From: Microbacterium sp. 18062
GTDB lineage: Bacteria; Actinomycetota; Actinomycetes; Actinomycetales; Microbacteriaceae
Assembly: GCF_902706225.1 (NCBI RefSeq)
Contig: NZ_CACSKB010000004.1
Span: 1-64,000, forward strand
Length of the DNA: 64,000 nt
Direction of reading: 5' to 3'
Shown here: one piece after another, positions 7,656 through 16,018 of the stretch
Layout of the letters: the number at the start of each line of letters is the position of its first letter
How positions within the stretch are numbered: the stretch's first letter is position 1
Position numbers and translations under genes: made by a program
Notes under the pieces: model-generated
The model's database searches: none
What the model was told of the DNA's origin: nothing
Seen by the model: the letters and a program-made list of their open reading frames with translations, nothing else

Positions 7656-8687
7656 ATGACCCGCGCGTACACCGAGGTGTCACAGGTGGTGCGCGAGAGC
7701 GGCCTCCTGCACCGCGCCCACACGTTCTACGCGATGATCGGACTCGCCGTCGCGCTCGGCTTCGCCGGCTGCATCACCGGGTTCGTCCTGTTCGGCAACA
7801 GCTGGTTCCAGCTGCTCATCGCCGCGGCCCTCGGCATCCTCTTCACGCAGGTCGCGTTCCTCGGGCACGAGGCCGCACATCGACAGATCCTCGCCTCGGG
7901 ACCCGCCAACGACCGCCTCGCCCGCATCCTCGCCAACGGCGTCGTGGGCATGAGCTACTCGTGGTGGTCGACCAAGCACACGCGCCACCACGCCAACCCG
8001 AACCGCGTGGGCAAGGATCCCGACATCGAGGTCGACACGATCTCGTTCCTCGAAGAGGATGCGGCCGAAGCCCGCGGCATCCGGCGCCTGATCACCCGCA
8101 AGCAGGGCTGGTTCTTCTTCCCGCTCCTGATGCTCGAGGGACTCAACCTCCACTTCATCTCGTTCCGGCACCTCTTCAGCCGCGAGCCCGTCAAGGGCCG
8201 CTACCTCGAGCTCGGCCTTCTCGTGGCCCGCTTCGCGATCGTGCTGACCCCCCTCTTCCTCTTCCTGCCGCTCGGCATGGCGTTCGCCTTCCTCGGGGTG
8301 CAGCTCGCCGTCTTCGGCGTGTACATGGGCGCCTCGTTCGCTCCGAACCACAAGGGCATGCCGGTCATCGCGAAGGACGCGAAGCTCGACTTCTTCAGCA
8401 AGCAGGTGCGCACCTCTCGCAACGTCCGCGGAGGATGGTGGGCCACCTGGCTCATGGGCGGACTGAACTACCAGATCGAGCACCACCTCTTCCCGAACAT
8501 GCCGCGACCGCACCTGTCGCGCGCGCGGGAGATCGTGCGGGAGCACTGCCGCACCCTCGACGTCCCGTACACCGAGACGTCTCTCCTGCGTTCCTACGCG
8601 ATCGTCATCGACTACCTGAACCGCGTGGGCCTGGCCGCACGCGACCCGTTCGACTGCCCGATGGCCGCGACCTACCGCCGGGTCTGA
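7656..8687 (+). CDS. Membrane fatty-acid desaturase
   Basis: A 343-residue di-iron acyl-lipid/acyl-CoA desaturase. The three histidine boxes are H71-E-A-A-H75, H108-T-R-H111-H112 and Q273-I-E-H276-H277-L-F-P. Hydrophobic helices sit near residues 25-68 and 188-228. The enzyme would introduce double bonds into membrane acyl chains, lowering viscosity in the cold, and its neighbour is a cold-shock gene. ATG 7656 is the first usable start. The frame upstream is open from 7521 and reads like protein (LEPRLGPIRQTYAGTADFPP), but it has no ATG, GTG or TTG. The true start may therefore be a rare codon such as ATC 7581, or an upstream start was lost. The substrate and double-bond position are not predictable. 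Confidence 0.92.
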   Translation: MTRAYTEVSQVVRESGLLHRAHTFYAMIGLAVALGFAGCITGFVLFGNSWFQLLIAAALGILFTQVAFLGHEAAHRQILASGPANDRLARILANGVVGMSYSWWSTKHTRHHANPNRVGKDPDIEVDTISFLEEDAAEARGIRRLITRKQGWFFFPLLMLEGLNLHFISFRHLFSREPVKGRYLELGLLVARFAIVLTPLFLFLPLGMAFAFLGVQLAVFGVYMGASFAPNHKGMPVIAKDAKLDFFSKQVRTSRNVRGGWWATWLMGGLNYQIEHHLFPNMPRPHLSRAREIVREHCRTLDVPYTETSLLRSYAIVIDYLNRVGLAARDPFDCPMAATYRRV

Positions 8688-8738
8688 CCCGCGCTTCCCA
8701 CTCCCGGCGCTCCTTCGCCGGTCAGGCCCCGCGGGTCG

Positions 8739-8780
8739 GATGACGCGCCCCGCCGGACGCGCCGGAGAGCGCGCGTCATC
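8739..8780 (+). terminator. Inverted repeat downstream of the desaturase
   Basis: GATGACGCGC (8739-8748) pairs with GCGCGTCATC (8771-8780). A pyrimidine-rich stretch with TTTCC follows. It probably terminates desaturase transcription before the regulator promoter. Confidence 0.6.
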
Positions 8781-8814
8781 TCCATTTCCTCCCTCCCCGG
8801 CAGCTTTCACCCTG

Positions 8815-8848
8815 TGCAGGACCCGGATCGTCCTGCATAATTAGTGGT
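8815..8848 (+). promoter_or_regulatory. Palindromic operator overlapping a leaderless promoter
   Basis: A perfect inverted repeat, TGCAGGAC (8815-8822) and GTCCTGCA (8830-8837) with a 7-nt spacer, overlaps a -10-like CATAAT at 8836-8841. The A of the start codon lies at 8849, the distance expected for transcription start, so the mRNA is probably leaderless. A repressor bound here would block RNA polymerase, which suggests autoregulation by the gene that follows. This is inferred from position only. Confidence 0.6.
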
Positions 8849-9505
8849 ATGACCACTGCTACGTACAGCGCGATCTCCAGCTACTCCCGGGTGCAGATCC
8901 TCCACACGTTGCAGAAGCGCGGACAGCGCACGATCACCGATCTCCGCGAGGCGACCGGCCTGCACGCGAACACGGTGCGCGAACACGTCCAGCGTCTGAT
9001 CGACATCGGCTACATCGTCGCGGAGACCGAGCATCGCACCACCCGGGGACGCCCGCGCGTGCTCTACAGCGCCGCATCCGGCACCCGCACGGCGAGCCCG
9101 ATCGCGGTGCGCAAGGCCCGCGAGGCCGCGGAGCGCGGCGACCTGATGCGTCGCATCATGCCGTGGACGGACACCACGGACGCCGCTCTGCCGACCGACG
9201 CCGTGCACCAGATCGACGCACTCGTCGAAGACCTCGTGGACGCAGGCTTCGATCCCGCCATCGACGAGAGCACCCTCACGGTGGACATCAGCCCGTGCCC
9301 GCACGCGGAGGCCGCCCCCGAGCACCGCGACACGCTCTGCGCCGTGCACCTCATGCTCATGGACGCCGTGCTCAGCCAGGCAGGCGGTCCCCTGCGCGTC
9401 GACGCGATGGCCGCGTCCTGCGACCCGAGGCAGTGCGTCGTGCGGCTGATGCTGGCGCAACGCGACGCGGCGGCCCCGGCCCCGACGCTCGCCGCCACCC
9501 GCTGA
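8849..9505 (+). CDS. Winged-helix transcriptional regulator with four C-terminal cysteines (SufR-like architecture)
   Basis: A 218-residue regulator. Residues 8-75 form a winged helix-turn-helix (RVQILHTLQKRG, then TGLHANTVREHVQRL, then a GRPRVLY wing). The C-terminal part has exactly four cysteines, C150, C164, C191 and C196, arranged C-x13-C-x26-C-x4-C. That resembles the iron-sulfur-binding region of SufR-type regulators, so a redox- or Fe-S-sensing role is plausible; zinc is the alternative. No Shine-Dalgarno precedes ATG 8849 and a promoter abuts it, so translation is probably leaderless. Candidate targets are itself, the desaturase upstream and the moaA-fdhD and cyd genes downstream. 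Confidence 0.8.
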   Translation: MTTATYSAISSYSRVQILHTLQKRGQRTITDLREATGLHANTVREHVQRLIDIGYIVAETEHRTTRGRPRVLYSAASGTRTASPIAVRKAREAAERGDLMRRIMPWTDTTDAALPTDAVHQIDALVEDLVDAGFDPAIDESTLTVDISPCPHAEAAPEHRDTLCAVHLMLMDAVLSQAGGPLRVDAMAASCDPRQCVVRLMLAQRDAAAPAPTLAATR

Positions 9506-9506
9506 C

Positions 9507-9533
9507 GGTCAAGTCAGGTCAAGTCAGGTCAGG
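9507..9533. repeat. Short tandem repeat at the regulator/fdhD junction
   Basis: AAGTCAGGTC occurs twice in a row (9511-9530), flanked by partial copies. It covers the fdhD stop codon and the 18-nt gap to the convergent regulator gene. It offers more than one stop in the fdhD frame region and may be a slippage product. Confidence 0.7.
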
Positions 9534-10357
9534 ATGCGGTCGGCCCGCGCGTAGACGTTCATCGTCGGCGGCCGCAGGAACCCGACGAGCGTGAGCCCGG
9601 AGGCGACGGCGAGCTCGACCGCGAGCGACGACGGGGCCGAGACCGCGGTGAGCATCGGGACGCCCGCCATGACGGCCTTCTGCACGAGCTCGAAGCTCGT
9701 GCGACCGGATACCTGCAGCACGGTTCCGCGCAGGGGCAGCCGGTCGTTCAGCACCGCCCAGCCGACGACCTTGTCGACGGCGTTGTGCCGTCCGACGTCC
9801 TCGCGGAGCACGAGCAGCTCGCCGGTCGCCGCGTCGAAGAGCGCTGCGGCATGCAGTCCGCCGGTCTTCGCGAAAACCGCCTGCTCGGCGCGCAGCCGGT
9901 CGGGGAATGTCGCGAGCAGTTCGGCCTCCAGAGTCGCCTCGTCATCCGCGACGTCGTAGCGCGACACCGTCTCGACCGCGTCGATCGACGCCTTGCCGCA
10001 GAGCCCGCACGAGCTCGTGGTGAAGAAGTTGCGCGTCACCTCGGGCGCGGGCGGCGCCACCCCCGGGGCGAGCGTGACGTCGAGCACGTTGTAGGTGTTC
10101 GACGCCCCGCCGGTGCCCGGTCCACCGCAGTGGATCGCCCCGAGGAACTCGTCGCCGCGGCCGATCACAGCCTCGGAGACGAGGAATCCCGCGGCGAGCT
10201 CGACATCGTTGCCGGGCGTGCGCATCGTGACGGCGAGGGATCGCCCGCCGACCCGGATCTCGAGCGGCTCCTCCGCGGCGAGCACATCGGCCCGCCGGTG
10301 GGGTTCGTGCCCGAGGGTGATCTTCACGACCGGGCGCCGCGTGGTGATGCGTCCCAC
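9524..10357 (-). CDS. fdhD: Formate dehydrogenase accessory sulfurtransferase FdhD
   Basis: A 277-residue protein that passes sulfur from a cysteine desulfurase to the bis-MGD cofactor, which activates formate dehydrogenase-type enzymes. The catalytic CxxC loop is C117-G-L-C120, in the segment [16 protein letters not shown]. The conserved GRHNAVDK and SGRTSFELV segments are present. GTG 10357 is chosen because it lies 2 nt after the moaA stop, implying translational coupling; the longer open frame upstream lies inside moaA. The likely client in this window is the FdhF/YdeP-family oxidoreductase at 28942-31380. Confidence 0.93.
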   Translation of the reverse strand: MGRITTRRPVVKITLGHEPHRRADVLAAEEPLEIRVGGRSLAVTMRTPGNDVELAAGFLVSEAVIGRGDEFLGAIHCGGPGTGGASNTYNVLDVTLAPGVAPPAPEVTRNFFTTSSCGLCGKASIDAVETVSRYDVADDEATLEAELLATFPDRLRAEQAVFAKTGGLHAAALFDAATGELLVLREDVGRHNAVDKVVGWAVLNDRLPLRGTVLQVSGRTSFELVQKAVMAGVPMLTAVSAPSSLAVELAVASGLTLVGFLRPPTMNVYARADRILT

Positions 10358-10359
10358 CC

Positions 10360-11439
10360 TCAGCCTCCGATCGCGTTCATGCCGCGCGCCGGCTGCAGGA
10401 AGGACGGGTCGTCGATCGCGTGGCCGGCGAGCTTGCCGTGAACGCACGCGTGCAGCATCCGGTCGACGTCGTCGTCGGTCCCGCCGCCGCGGAGGACGGG
10501 CACGAGGTCGTACTCGGTCGTCGAGAACAGGCAGTTGCGCAGCTGACCGTCGGCGGTGAGCCGCAGCCGGTCGCAGTCCCCGCAGAACGGCGCGGTCACA
10601 GAGGCGATCACGCCGACGGTCTCGGGGCCGCCGTCGATCATCCAGCGCTCGGCGGGTGCGCCGCCACGACCGGGCACCGGCGCGAGCTCCCACCGTGCGG
10701 CGAGCGCGGCGAGGATCTCGTCGCGCGTGACCATCTGCGTCCGGTCCCAGGTGTGGCCGGCGTCGAGGGGCATCTGCTCGATGAAGCGCATCTGGGCGCC
10801 GTGCTCGATCGCGAACGCCACCAGGTCGACGAGCTCGTCGTCGTTGACGCCCCGCATCGCGACGGCGTTGAGCTTCAGGGGGCGCAGGCCCGATGCGGCG
10901 GCCGCAGCGATCCCCTCGAGCACGTCATCCAGCCGATCGCGGCGGGTGAGCGCGGCGAACCGTTCGCGATCGAGGGTGTCGATCGAGATGTTCAGGCGGC
11001 CGAGGCCCGCATCGACGAGATCCGGCAGCACCTCGGGGAGACGGATGCCGTTCGTCGTCATCGCGATCTCGACAGGCCCGTGGGGAGTGCGGATCGCGGC
11101 GAGTCGGCGGACGACCTCGACGATGTCACGGCGCAGGAGCGGCTCGCCGCCGGTGAGCCGGAACGTCGTGATGCCGGCCGTCGCCGCCACCCGCGCGACC
11201 CGCTCGATCTCGTCGAGGCTCAGGATGCTCTCGCGGGCGAGCCACTCGTTGCCCTGCTCGGGCATGCAATAGGTGCAGCGCAACGAGCACCTGTCGGTGA
11301 GCGAGACACGGAGGTCCCGGTGCACCCGGCCGAAGGTGTCGGCGAGGGGGGCTCCCGCCGATGCGTCGCCCGCCGCACGCCGCACGCCGTGCTCGGCCCG
11401 CGGTCGCCGCCGCCCGATCGCGACCGGAACGGCGGTCAC
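10360..11439 (-). CDS. moaA: GTP 3',8-cyclase MoaA
   Basis: A 359-residue radical SAM enzyme catalysing the first step of molybdenum-cofactor synthesis, GTP to 3',8-cyclo-GTP. The SAM cluster motif is C51-x3-C55-x2-C58 (CSLRCTYC). The second cluster is given by the [18 protein letters not shown] segment near the C terminus, and the essential GG tail is present (NAIGG). GTG 11439 is the start used; about 35 N-terminal residues precede the core, so a later start is possible. It is followed by fdhD with a 2-nt gap and lies divergent from cydA. The rest of the moa pathway is 13-16 kb away. Confidence 0.95.
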   Translation of the reverse strand: MTAVPVAIGRRRPRAEHGVRRAAGDASAGAPLADTFGRVHRDLRVSLTDRCSLRCTYCMPEQGNEWLARESILSLDEIERVARVAATAGITTFRLTGGEPLLRRDIVEVVRRLAAIRTPHGPVEIAMTTNGIRLPEVLPDLVDAGLGRLNISIDTLDRERFAALTRRDRLDDVLEGIAAAAASGLRPLKLNAVAMRGVNDDELVDLVAFAIEHGAQMRFIEQMPLDAGHTWDRTQMVTRDEILAALAARWELAPVPGRGGAPAERWMIDGGPETVGVIASVTAPFCGDCDRLRLTADGQLRNCLFSTTEYDLVPVLRGGGTDDDVDRMLHACVHGKLAGHAIDDPSFLQPARGMNAIGG

Positions 11440-11628
11440 GGACGCGCCCGTTCCGTCGCCGCTGTCGTCATGGTTCGAGGGTACGCGGCGGCGGGCACCC
11501 CGAGGGCCGATTATTCACGGCCCGTCTCCGGGGCGATCCTGGGCATCCTCTGGGAAGCTTGCCGGGAATCGCGTCGACCTGTCGGCCATAGGTCGGCGCC
11601 CGTCGGCGCGACGCAGAAGGGGACCTCC

Positions 11629-13080
11629 ATGGAATTTCTGGACCCGCTCGCGCTCGCACGCTGGCAGTTCGGTCTCACCACGCTGTACCACTACCTGTTC
11701 GTGCCGCTCACGCTCGGCATGGGGCTCGTGGTCGCGATCTTCCAGTCCGCGTGGGTGCGCACCGGCAATACGAAGTGGCTGCAGCTGACGCGGCTGTTCG
11801 GAAAGATCTTCCTCATCAACTTCGCCATGGGCGTCGTCACCGGCATCGTGCAGGAGTTCCAGTTCGGCATGAACTGGTCGGCCTATTCCCGCTTCGTCGG
11901 CGATGTGTTCGGGGCGCCGCTCGCCTTCGAGGGGCTGCTCGCCTTCTTCTTCGAGGCGACCTTCATCGGCCTCTGGATCTTCGGCTGGGACCGCCTGTCG
12001 AAGAAGCTGCACCTCGCCACGATCTGGATGGCGTGGATCGGCGCGGTGCTCTCGGCGTACTTCATCCTCGCGGCGAACTCCTTCATGCAGAACCCGGTCG
12101 GCTACCAGATGGCCGAGGACGGCGGGCGGGCCGAGCTCATCGACATCGGCGCCGTGCTGACCAACCGGGTCGTCCTCGCGACGTTCCCGCACACGATGTT
12201 CGCGGCGCTCATGTTCGCCGCCGCGGTCGTGATCGCGATCGCCGCATGGCACCTCGCCCGCAATCAGCACTTCGACACCATGCGCCCCGCTCTGCGGTTC
12301 GGCATGTGGATGATGCTCCTCTCCTTCGTGGGCGTCGCGATCTCGGGCGACCAGCTGGGTCTCCAGATGGTCGCCACCCAGCCGATGAAGATGGCGGCCG
12401 CGGAGGCGCTGTACGACACCGCCTGCGGGGCGGATGCGTCCTTCTCCCTCTTCTCGCTCGGCACGCCCGACGGCACGAGCGAGATCTGGTCGCTGCGCGT
12501 GCCGTATCTCTTGGCGTTCCTCTCCGAGCACGATCTCAACGCCTGCGTGCAGGGCATCAACGACCTCAACGCCGAGTACACCCAGAACTGGCCGGCCTTC
12601 GCCGATCAGCTCGGCGGCGAGCTGCCGTTCGCCCCGGTCATCTGGGTCACCTACTGGTCGTTCCGCTGGATGATGGGCTTCGGCGCGGCAGCGGCCCTCG
12701 TCTCGGTCGTGGGCCTGTGGATCACCCGCAAGAAGGCCAAGCGCGCCGTGCCGCAGTGGGCCTGGCGTGTCGCGATCTGGTCGGCGCCGCTCCCTCTCCT
12801 CGGGAGCCTCGTCGGCTGGGTGTTCACCGAGATGGGGCGCCAGCCCTGGATCGTGTTCGGGCTGATGCTCACCGAGGACGGCGTCTCACCGAGCGTGCCC
12901 GGATGGAACGTGCTGATCTCGCTGGTCGCCTTCACGCTCATCTACGCGGTGCTCGCGGTGGTGGAGTTCGGCCTCATCCTGAAGGCGGCGCGCAAGGGTC
13001 CCGACCCGATCCCGCCGGAGCCCGGAGAGGGCGAGGATCCCGAATCCGCCGACATGCACGTCCCGACGACGGTCTACTAG
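11629..13080 (+). CDS. cydA: Cytochrome bd ubiquinol/menaquinol oxidase subunit I
   Basis: A 483-residue, roughly nine-helix membrane subunit that oxidises quinol and carries the haems of the high-affinity oxygen reductase. The b595 ligand equivalent H21 (LYHYLFVP) and the hallmark GRQPW (in MGRQPWIVFG) are visible. The quinol loop is short, as in most actinobacteria. AGAAGGGGA at 11615-11623 supports ATG 11629. cydB follows after 9 nt. Bd oxidases serve under low oxygen and resist nitric oxide and peroxide. Confidence 0.97.
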   Translation: MEFLDPLALARWQFGLTTLYHYLFVPLTLGMGLVVAIFQSAWVRTGNTKWLQLTRLFGKIFLINFAMGVVTGIVQEFQFGMNWSAYSRFVGDVFGAPLAFEGLLAFFFEATFIGLWIFGWDRLSKKLHLATIWMAWIGAVLSAYFILAANSFMQNPVGYQMAEDGGRAELIDIGAVLTNRVVLATFPHTMFAALMFAAAVVIAIAAWHLARNQHFDTMRPALRFGMWMMLLSFVGVAISGDQLGLQMVATQPMKMAAAEALYDTACGADASFSLFSLGTPDGTSEIWSLRVPYLLAFLSEHDLNACVQGINDLNAEYTQNWPAFADQLGGELPFAPVIWVTYWSFRWMMGFGAAAALVSVVGLWITRKKAKRAVPQWAWRVAIWSAPLPLLGSLVGWVFTEMGRQPWIVFGLMLTEDGVSPSVPGWNVLISLVAFTLIYAVLAVVEFGLILKAARKGPDPIPPEPGEGEDPESADMHVPTTVY

Positions 13081-13089
13081 GAGCGCGCC

Positions 13090-14121
13090 ATGGATCTCGC
13101 CTACCTCTGGTTCTTCATCGTCGGCGTGCTGTTCGTCGGCTACTTCGTGCTCGACGGCTTCGACTTCGGCGTCGGCATGTCCCTGCCCTTCCTCGGAAAG
13201 GACGACGTCGGCCGTCGCCAGATCATCAACACGATCGGCCCGGTCTGGGATCTCAACGAGACGTGGGTCATCGTCGCCGGGGCCTGCCTGTTCGCGGCGT
13301 TCCCGGAGTGGTACGCGACGCTGTTCAGCGGGTTCTACCTGGCGCTGCTCCTGATCCTGCTCGCTCTCATCGCCCGCGGCGTCTCGTTCGAGTACCGCCA
13401 TCAGCGCGACGGCCTGCGGTGGAAGAAGGGCTTCGACACGATGATCGTCATCGGATCCGCGCTGCCCGCGTTCCTCTGGGGCGTCGCGGTCGCGAACATC
13501 GTGCAAGGAGTGCCGCTGGACGCCGACCACGAGTTCACCGGATCGCTGCTGACGCTCCTGAACCCCTACGGGCTGCTCGGCGGTCTGACGACACTGCTGC
13601 TGTTCTTCACCCACGGCGTGTACTTCGTCGCGTTGAAGACCGATGGACAGGTGCGCCGGGATGCTCGGCGCCTGGCGATCAGGTCGGGGCTGATCACGGT
13701 CGTGGTCGCTGCGACGTTCCTGATCTGGACGGTCGTCAACGCCGGAGCCGCGGGAGCGCCCGCTCTGGTGCTCGTCATCGTCTGCGCGGCGCTCGCGGCC
13801 GTGCTGCTCATCGCCTCGGTCGTGACGAACGCGACCGACCGCGAGGGATGGGCGTTCGGATTCGGCGCCGCGACGGTCGCGTTCGCGGTGCTGACCCTGT
13901 GGCTCGCGCTCTTCCCCAACGTCATGCCGTCCACGACCGATCCGGCCGGCACGCTCACGATCGAGAACGCCTCGAGCACGGACTACACGCTGACGATCAT
14001 GACGTGGGCGGCGGTCATCTTCCTCCCGCTCGTACTGCTCTATCAGGGCTGGACCTACTGGATCTTCCGCAAGCGCGTCACGCGTTCGCGTATCGAGCGG
14101 GCGGCGGCGAGCGCACACTGA
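13090..14121 (+). CDS. cydB: Cytochrome bd oxidase subunit II
   Basis: A 343-residue polytopic membrane protein with the family N terminus (LWFFIVGVLFVGYFVLDGFD) and the GPVWDLNETWVI segment. It pairs with CydA to form the bd oxidase. The gene lies 9 nt after cydA. A GC-rich hairpin at 14125-14163 separates it from cydD, and may reduce read-through into the exporter genes. Confidence 0.97.
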   Translation: MDLAYLWFFIVGVLFVGYFVLDGFDFGVGMSLPFLGKDDVGRRQIINTIGPVWDLNETWVIVAGACLFAAFPEWYATLFSGFYLALLLILLALIARGVSFEYRHQRDGLRWKKGFDTMIVIGSALPAFLWGVAVANIVQGVPLDADHEFTGSLLTLLNPYGLLGGLTTLLLFFTHGVYFVALKTDGQVRRDARRLAIRSGLITVVVAATFLIWTVVNAGAAGAPALVLVIVCAALAAVLLIASVVTNATDREGWAFGFGAATVAFAVLTLWLALFPNVMPSTTDPAGTLTIENASSTDYTLTIMTWAAVIFLPLVLLYQGWTYWIFRKRVTRSRIERAAASAH

Positions 14122-14124
14122 TCT

Positions 14125-14163
14125 CCTCCGCGCGGCTCCCTCCCCTTCGGCGCCGCGCGGAGG
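14125..14163 (+). terminator. Intercistronic hairpin between cydB and cydD
   Basis: An 11-bp perfect stem, CCTCCGCGCGG (14125-14135) with CCGCGCGGAGG (14153-14163), starts 4 nt after the cydB stop. No U tract follows, so it may attenuate or protect the mRNA rather than terminate fully. Confidence 0.6.
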
Positions 14164-14221
14164 TTCCCGCCCGCGGGGCTCCTCGCGGGCACGGCGGGCA
14201 CCGATGAGGCAGGATCGTAGA

Positions 14222-16018
14222 GTGACCACCGATGCCGCTCCCGCGCCGCCGCGCGAGAGCAGTCGACCGGTCGACCCCCGGCTGCTGCGCTACAGCAGCG
14301 CCTCACGCGGGTTCCTGGTCGTCACCGCGGCGATCGTGCTCGCCCAGACCGGCGTGATCGTCGGCTTCGCGTGGCTGCTCACGCGCGCGCTCGTCGGCGC
14401 GATCGAGGGCGAGCCGGTCGGACAGATCCTGCCCCTCCTCGCCGGCGCCGCCGGGCTGGCGCTGCTGCGCGGCATCCTCGTCTTCGCCTCCGAACGCACC
14501 TCCGCGATCGGTGCCGCGCGGGCGTCGCTGCAACTGCGAGACCAGCTGGTGCGCGCGGTCGAGAGGCTCGGCCCGGGGTGGCTCGCGCAGCGCAACAGCA
14601 CATCGCTCGCCGTGACGGCGGGCCACGGCCTCGAGGCGCTCGACGCCTACTTCGGCCGGTATCTGCCGCAGCTGGTCGCGACCGCGATCACGATGCCGAT
14701 CCTCATCCTCGCGATGCTCATCGCCGATCCGATCTCGGGCGTCACCGTCATCGTCACGATCCCCCTCATCCCGATCTTCATGGTGCTGATCGGTCTCGCG
14801 ACCCGGACCGTGCAGAACCGCCAGTACGCGACGCTGCACCGGCTCGCGACGCGGTTCTCCGACACCGTCGCCGGGCTCGGCACCCTCAAGGTCTTCGGTC
14901 GCCAGCACCGTGCGGCGCACAGCATCGAGACCGTCACCCGCGACTACAAGACCGAGACCATGTCGGTGCTGCGGGTGTCCTTCCTCTCCGGCTTCGCGCT
15001 CGAGTTCCTCGCGTCGATCTCGGTGGCGCTGATCGCCGTGACCATCGGCTTCCGGCTGATCGACGGCGAGCTGTCGCTGCTCGTCGGCTTGTTCGTGCTG
15101 CTCCTCGCACCAGAGGCGTACCTTCCGCTGCGACAGGTCGGCGTGCAGTTCCACGCCGCCGCCGAGGGCGTCGCCGCGACCGACGAGATCTTCCACGTGC
15201 TGGATGCCGCATCCGCCCTCCGCCCCGCCACCGTCTCGGCCCCGCTCCATCCGCCCCGGACTCACACCGAGAACGATGAGAGCACCGGGACGCGCGAATC
15301 CGGGGCGCGCGAGCCGTTGATCTCGGCGCGGCGGCTCGGGGTGCAGCGGGGCGAGCGTGCCATCGGGCCGATCGACCTCGACGTCTCGGTCGGCGAGATC
15401 GTGCTGCTGGAGGGCCCCAGCGGCGCGGGCAAGTCCAGCGTCCTCGCCGCGCTCCTCGGTTTCGTACCGTTCACGGGCGGGCTGCTGGTCGGCGGGCGGG
15501 ATGCGGACCCGGATGCGGCGGCGCGCGGCATCCTGTCGTGGGCCGGTCAGCGGCCCGGCCTGATGTCGGGCACCGTGGCGGAGAACGTGGCGCTCGGCGC
15601 CGAGACGGCCGACGCCGCGCTCGTCGAGCGCTGTCTGGCCGACGCCCACGCGGACGTCCCCGGCACGCTGCGACTCGGAGCGACGGGATCGGGCATCTCG
15701 GGCGGACAGGCGCAGCGCGTCGCCGTCGCCCGTGCGCTCTATCGCCTCCGCAGCGGTCGCGCCCGCGTGCTCGCCCTCGACGAGCCCTCTAGTGCGCTGG
15801 ACTCCGTGACCGAGGCGGCCCTGTGGGCCTCCCTCCGCCGGGTCGCCGACGCCGAGGCGGCCGGCGTCCTGCTCGTCTCCCACCGCCCGTCCGCTCGTGC
15901 GATCGCCGACCGCACCGTGCGTCTGGGCGTTCCCGGCCCCGTCCCCCCGACGCCGGACGACGGCGTCCCGGACGCGACCGCGAGCGTCTCGCCGGACGCG
16001 GGAGGGAGATCCGGATGA
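14222..16018 (+). CDS. cydD: Thiol reductant ABC exporter subunit CydD
   Basis: A half-size ABC exporter of 598 residues with six membrane helices (about 20-290) and a nucleotide-binding domain. The NBD shows Walker A (GPSGAGKSS), signature SGGQAQR and Walker B (VLALDEPSSALD). With CydC it forms the heterodimer needed for bd oxidase assembly, implicated in periplasmic thiol and haem handling. GTG 14222 has AGGATC upstream; ATG 14204 is an alternative. Its stop overlaps the cydC start in ATGA. Many actinobacteria fuse CydC and CydD, but here they are separate genes. Confidence 0.92.
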   Translation: MTTDAAPAPPRESSRPVDPRLLRYSSASRGFLVVTAAIVLAQTGVIVGFAWLLTRALVGAIEGEPVGQILPLLAGAAGLALLRGILVFASERTSAIGAARASLQLRDQLVRAVERLGPGWLAQRNSTSLAVTAGHGLEALDAYFGRYLPQLVATAITMPILILAMLIADPISGVTVIVTIPLIPIFMVLIGLATRTVQNRQYATLHRLATRFSDTVAGLGTLKVFGRQHRAAHSIETVTRDYKTETMSVLRVSFLSGFALEFLASISVALIAVTIGFRLIDGELSLLVGLFVLLLAPEAYLPLRQVGVQFHAAAEGVAATDEIFHVLDAASALRPATVSAPLHPPRTHTENDESTGTRESGAREPLISARRLGVQRGERAIGPIDLDVSVGEIVLLEGPSGAGKSSVLAALLGFVPFTGGLLVGGRDADPDAAARGILSWAGQRPGLMSGTVAENVALGAETADAALVERCLADAHADVPGTLRLGATGSGISGGQAQRVAVARALYRLRSGRARVLALDEPSSALDSVTEAALWASLRRVADAEAAGVLLVSHRPSARAIADRTVRLGVPGPVPPTPDDGVPDATASVSPDAGGRSG

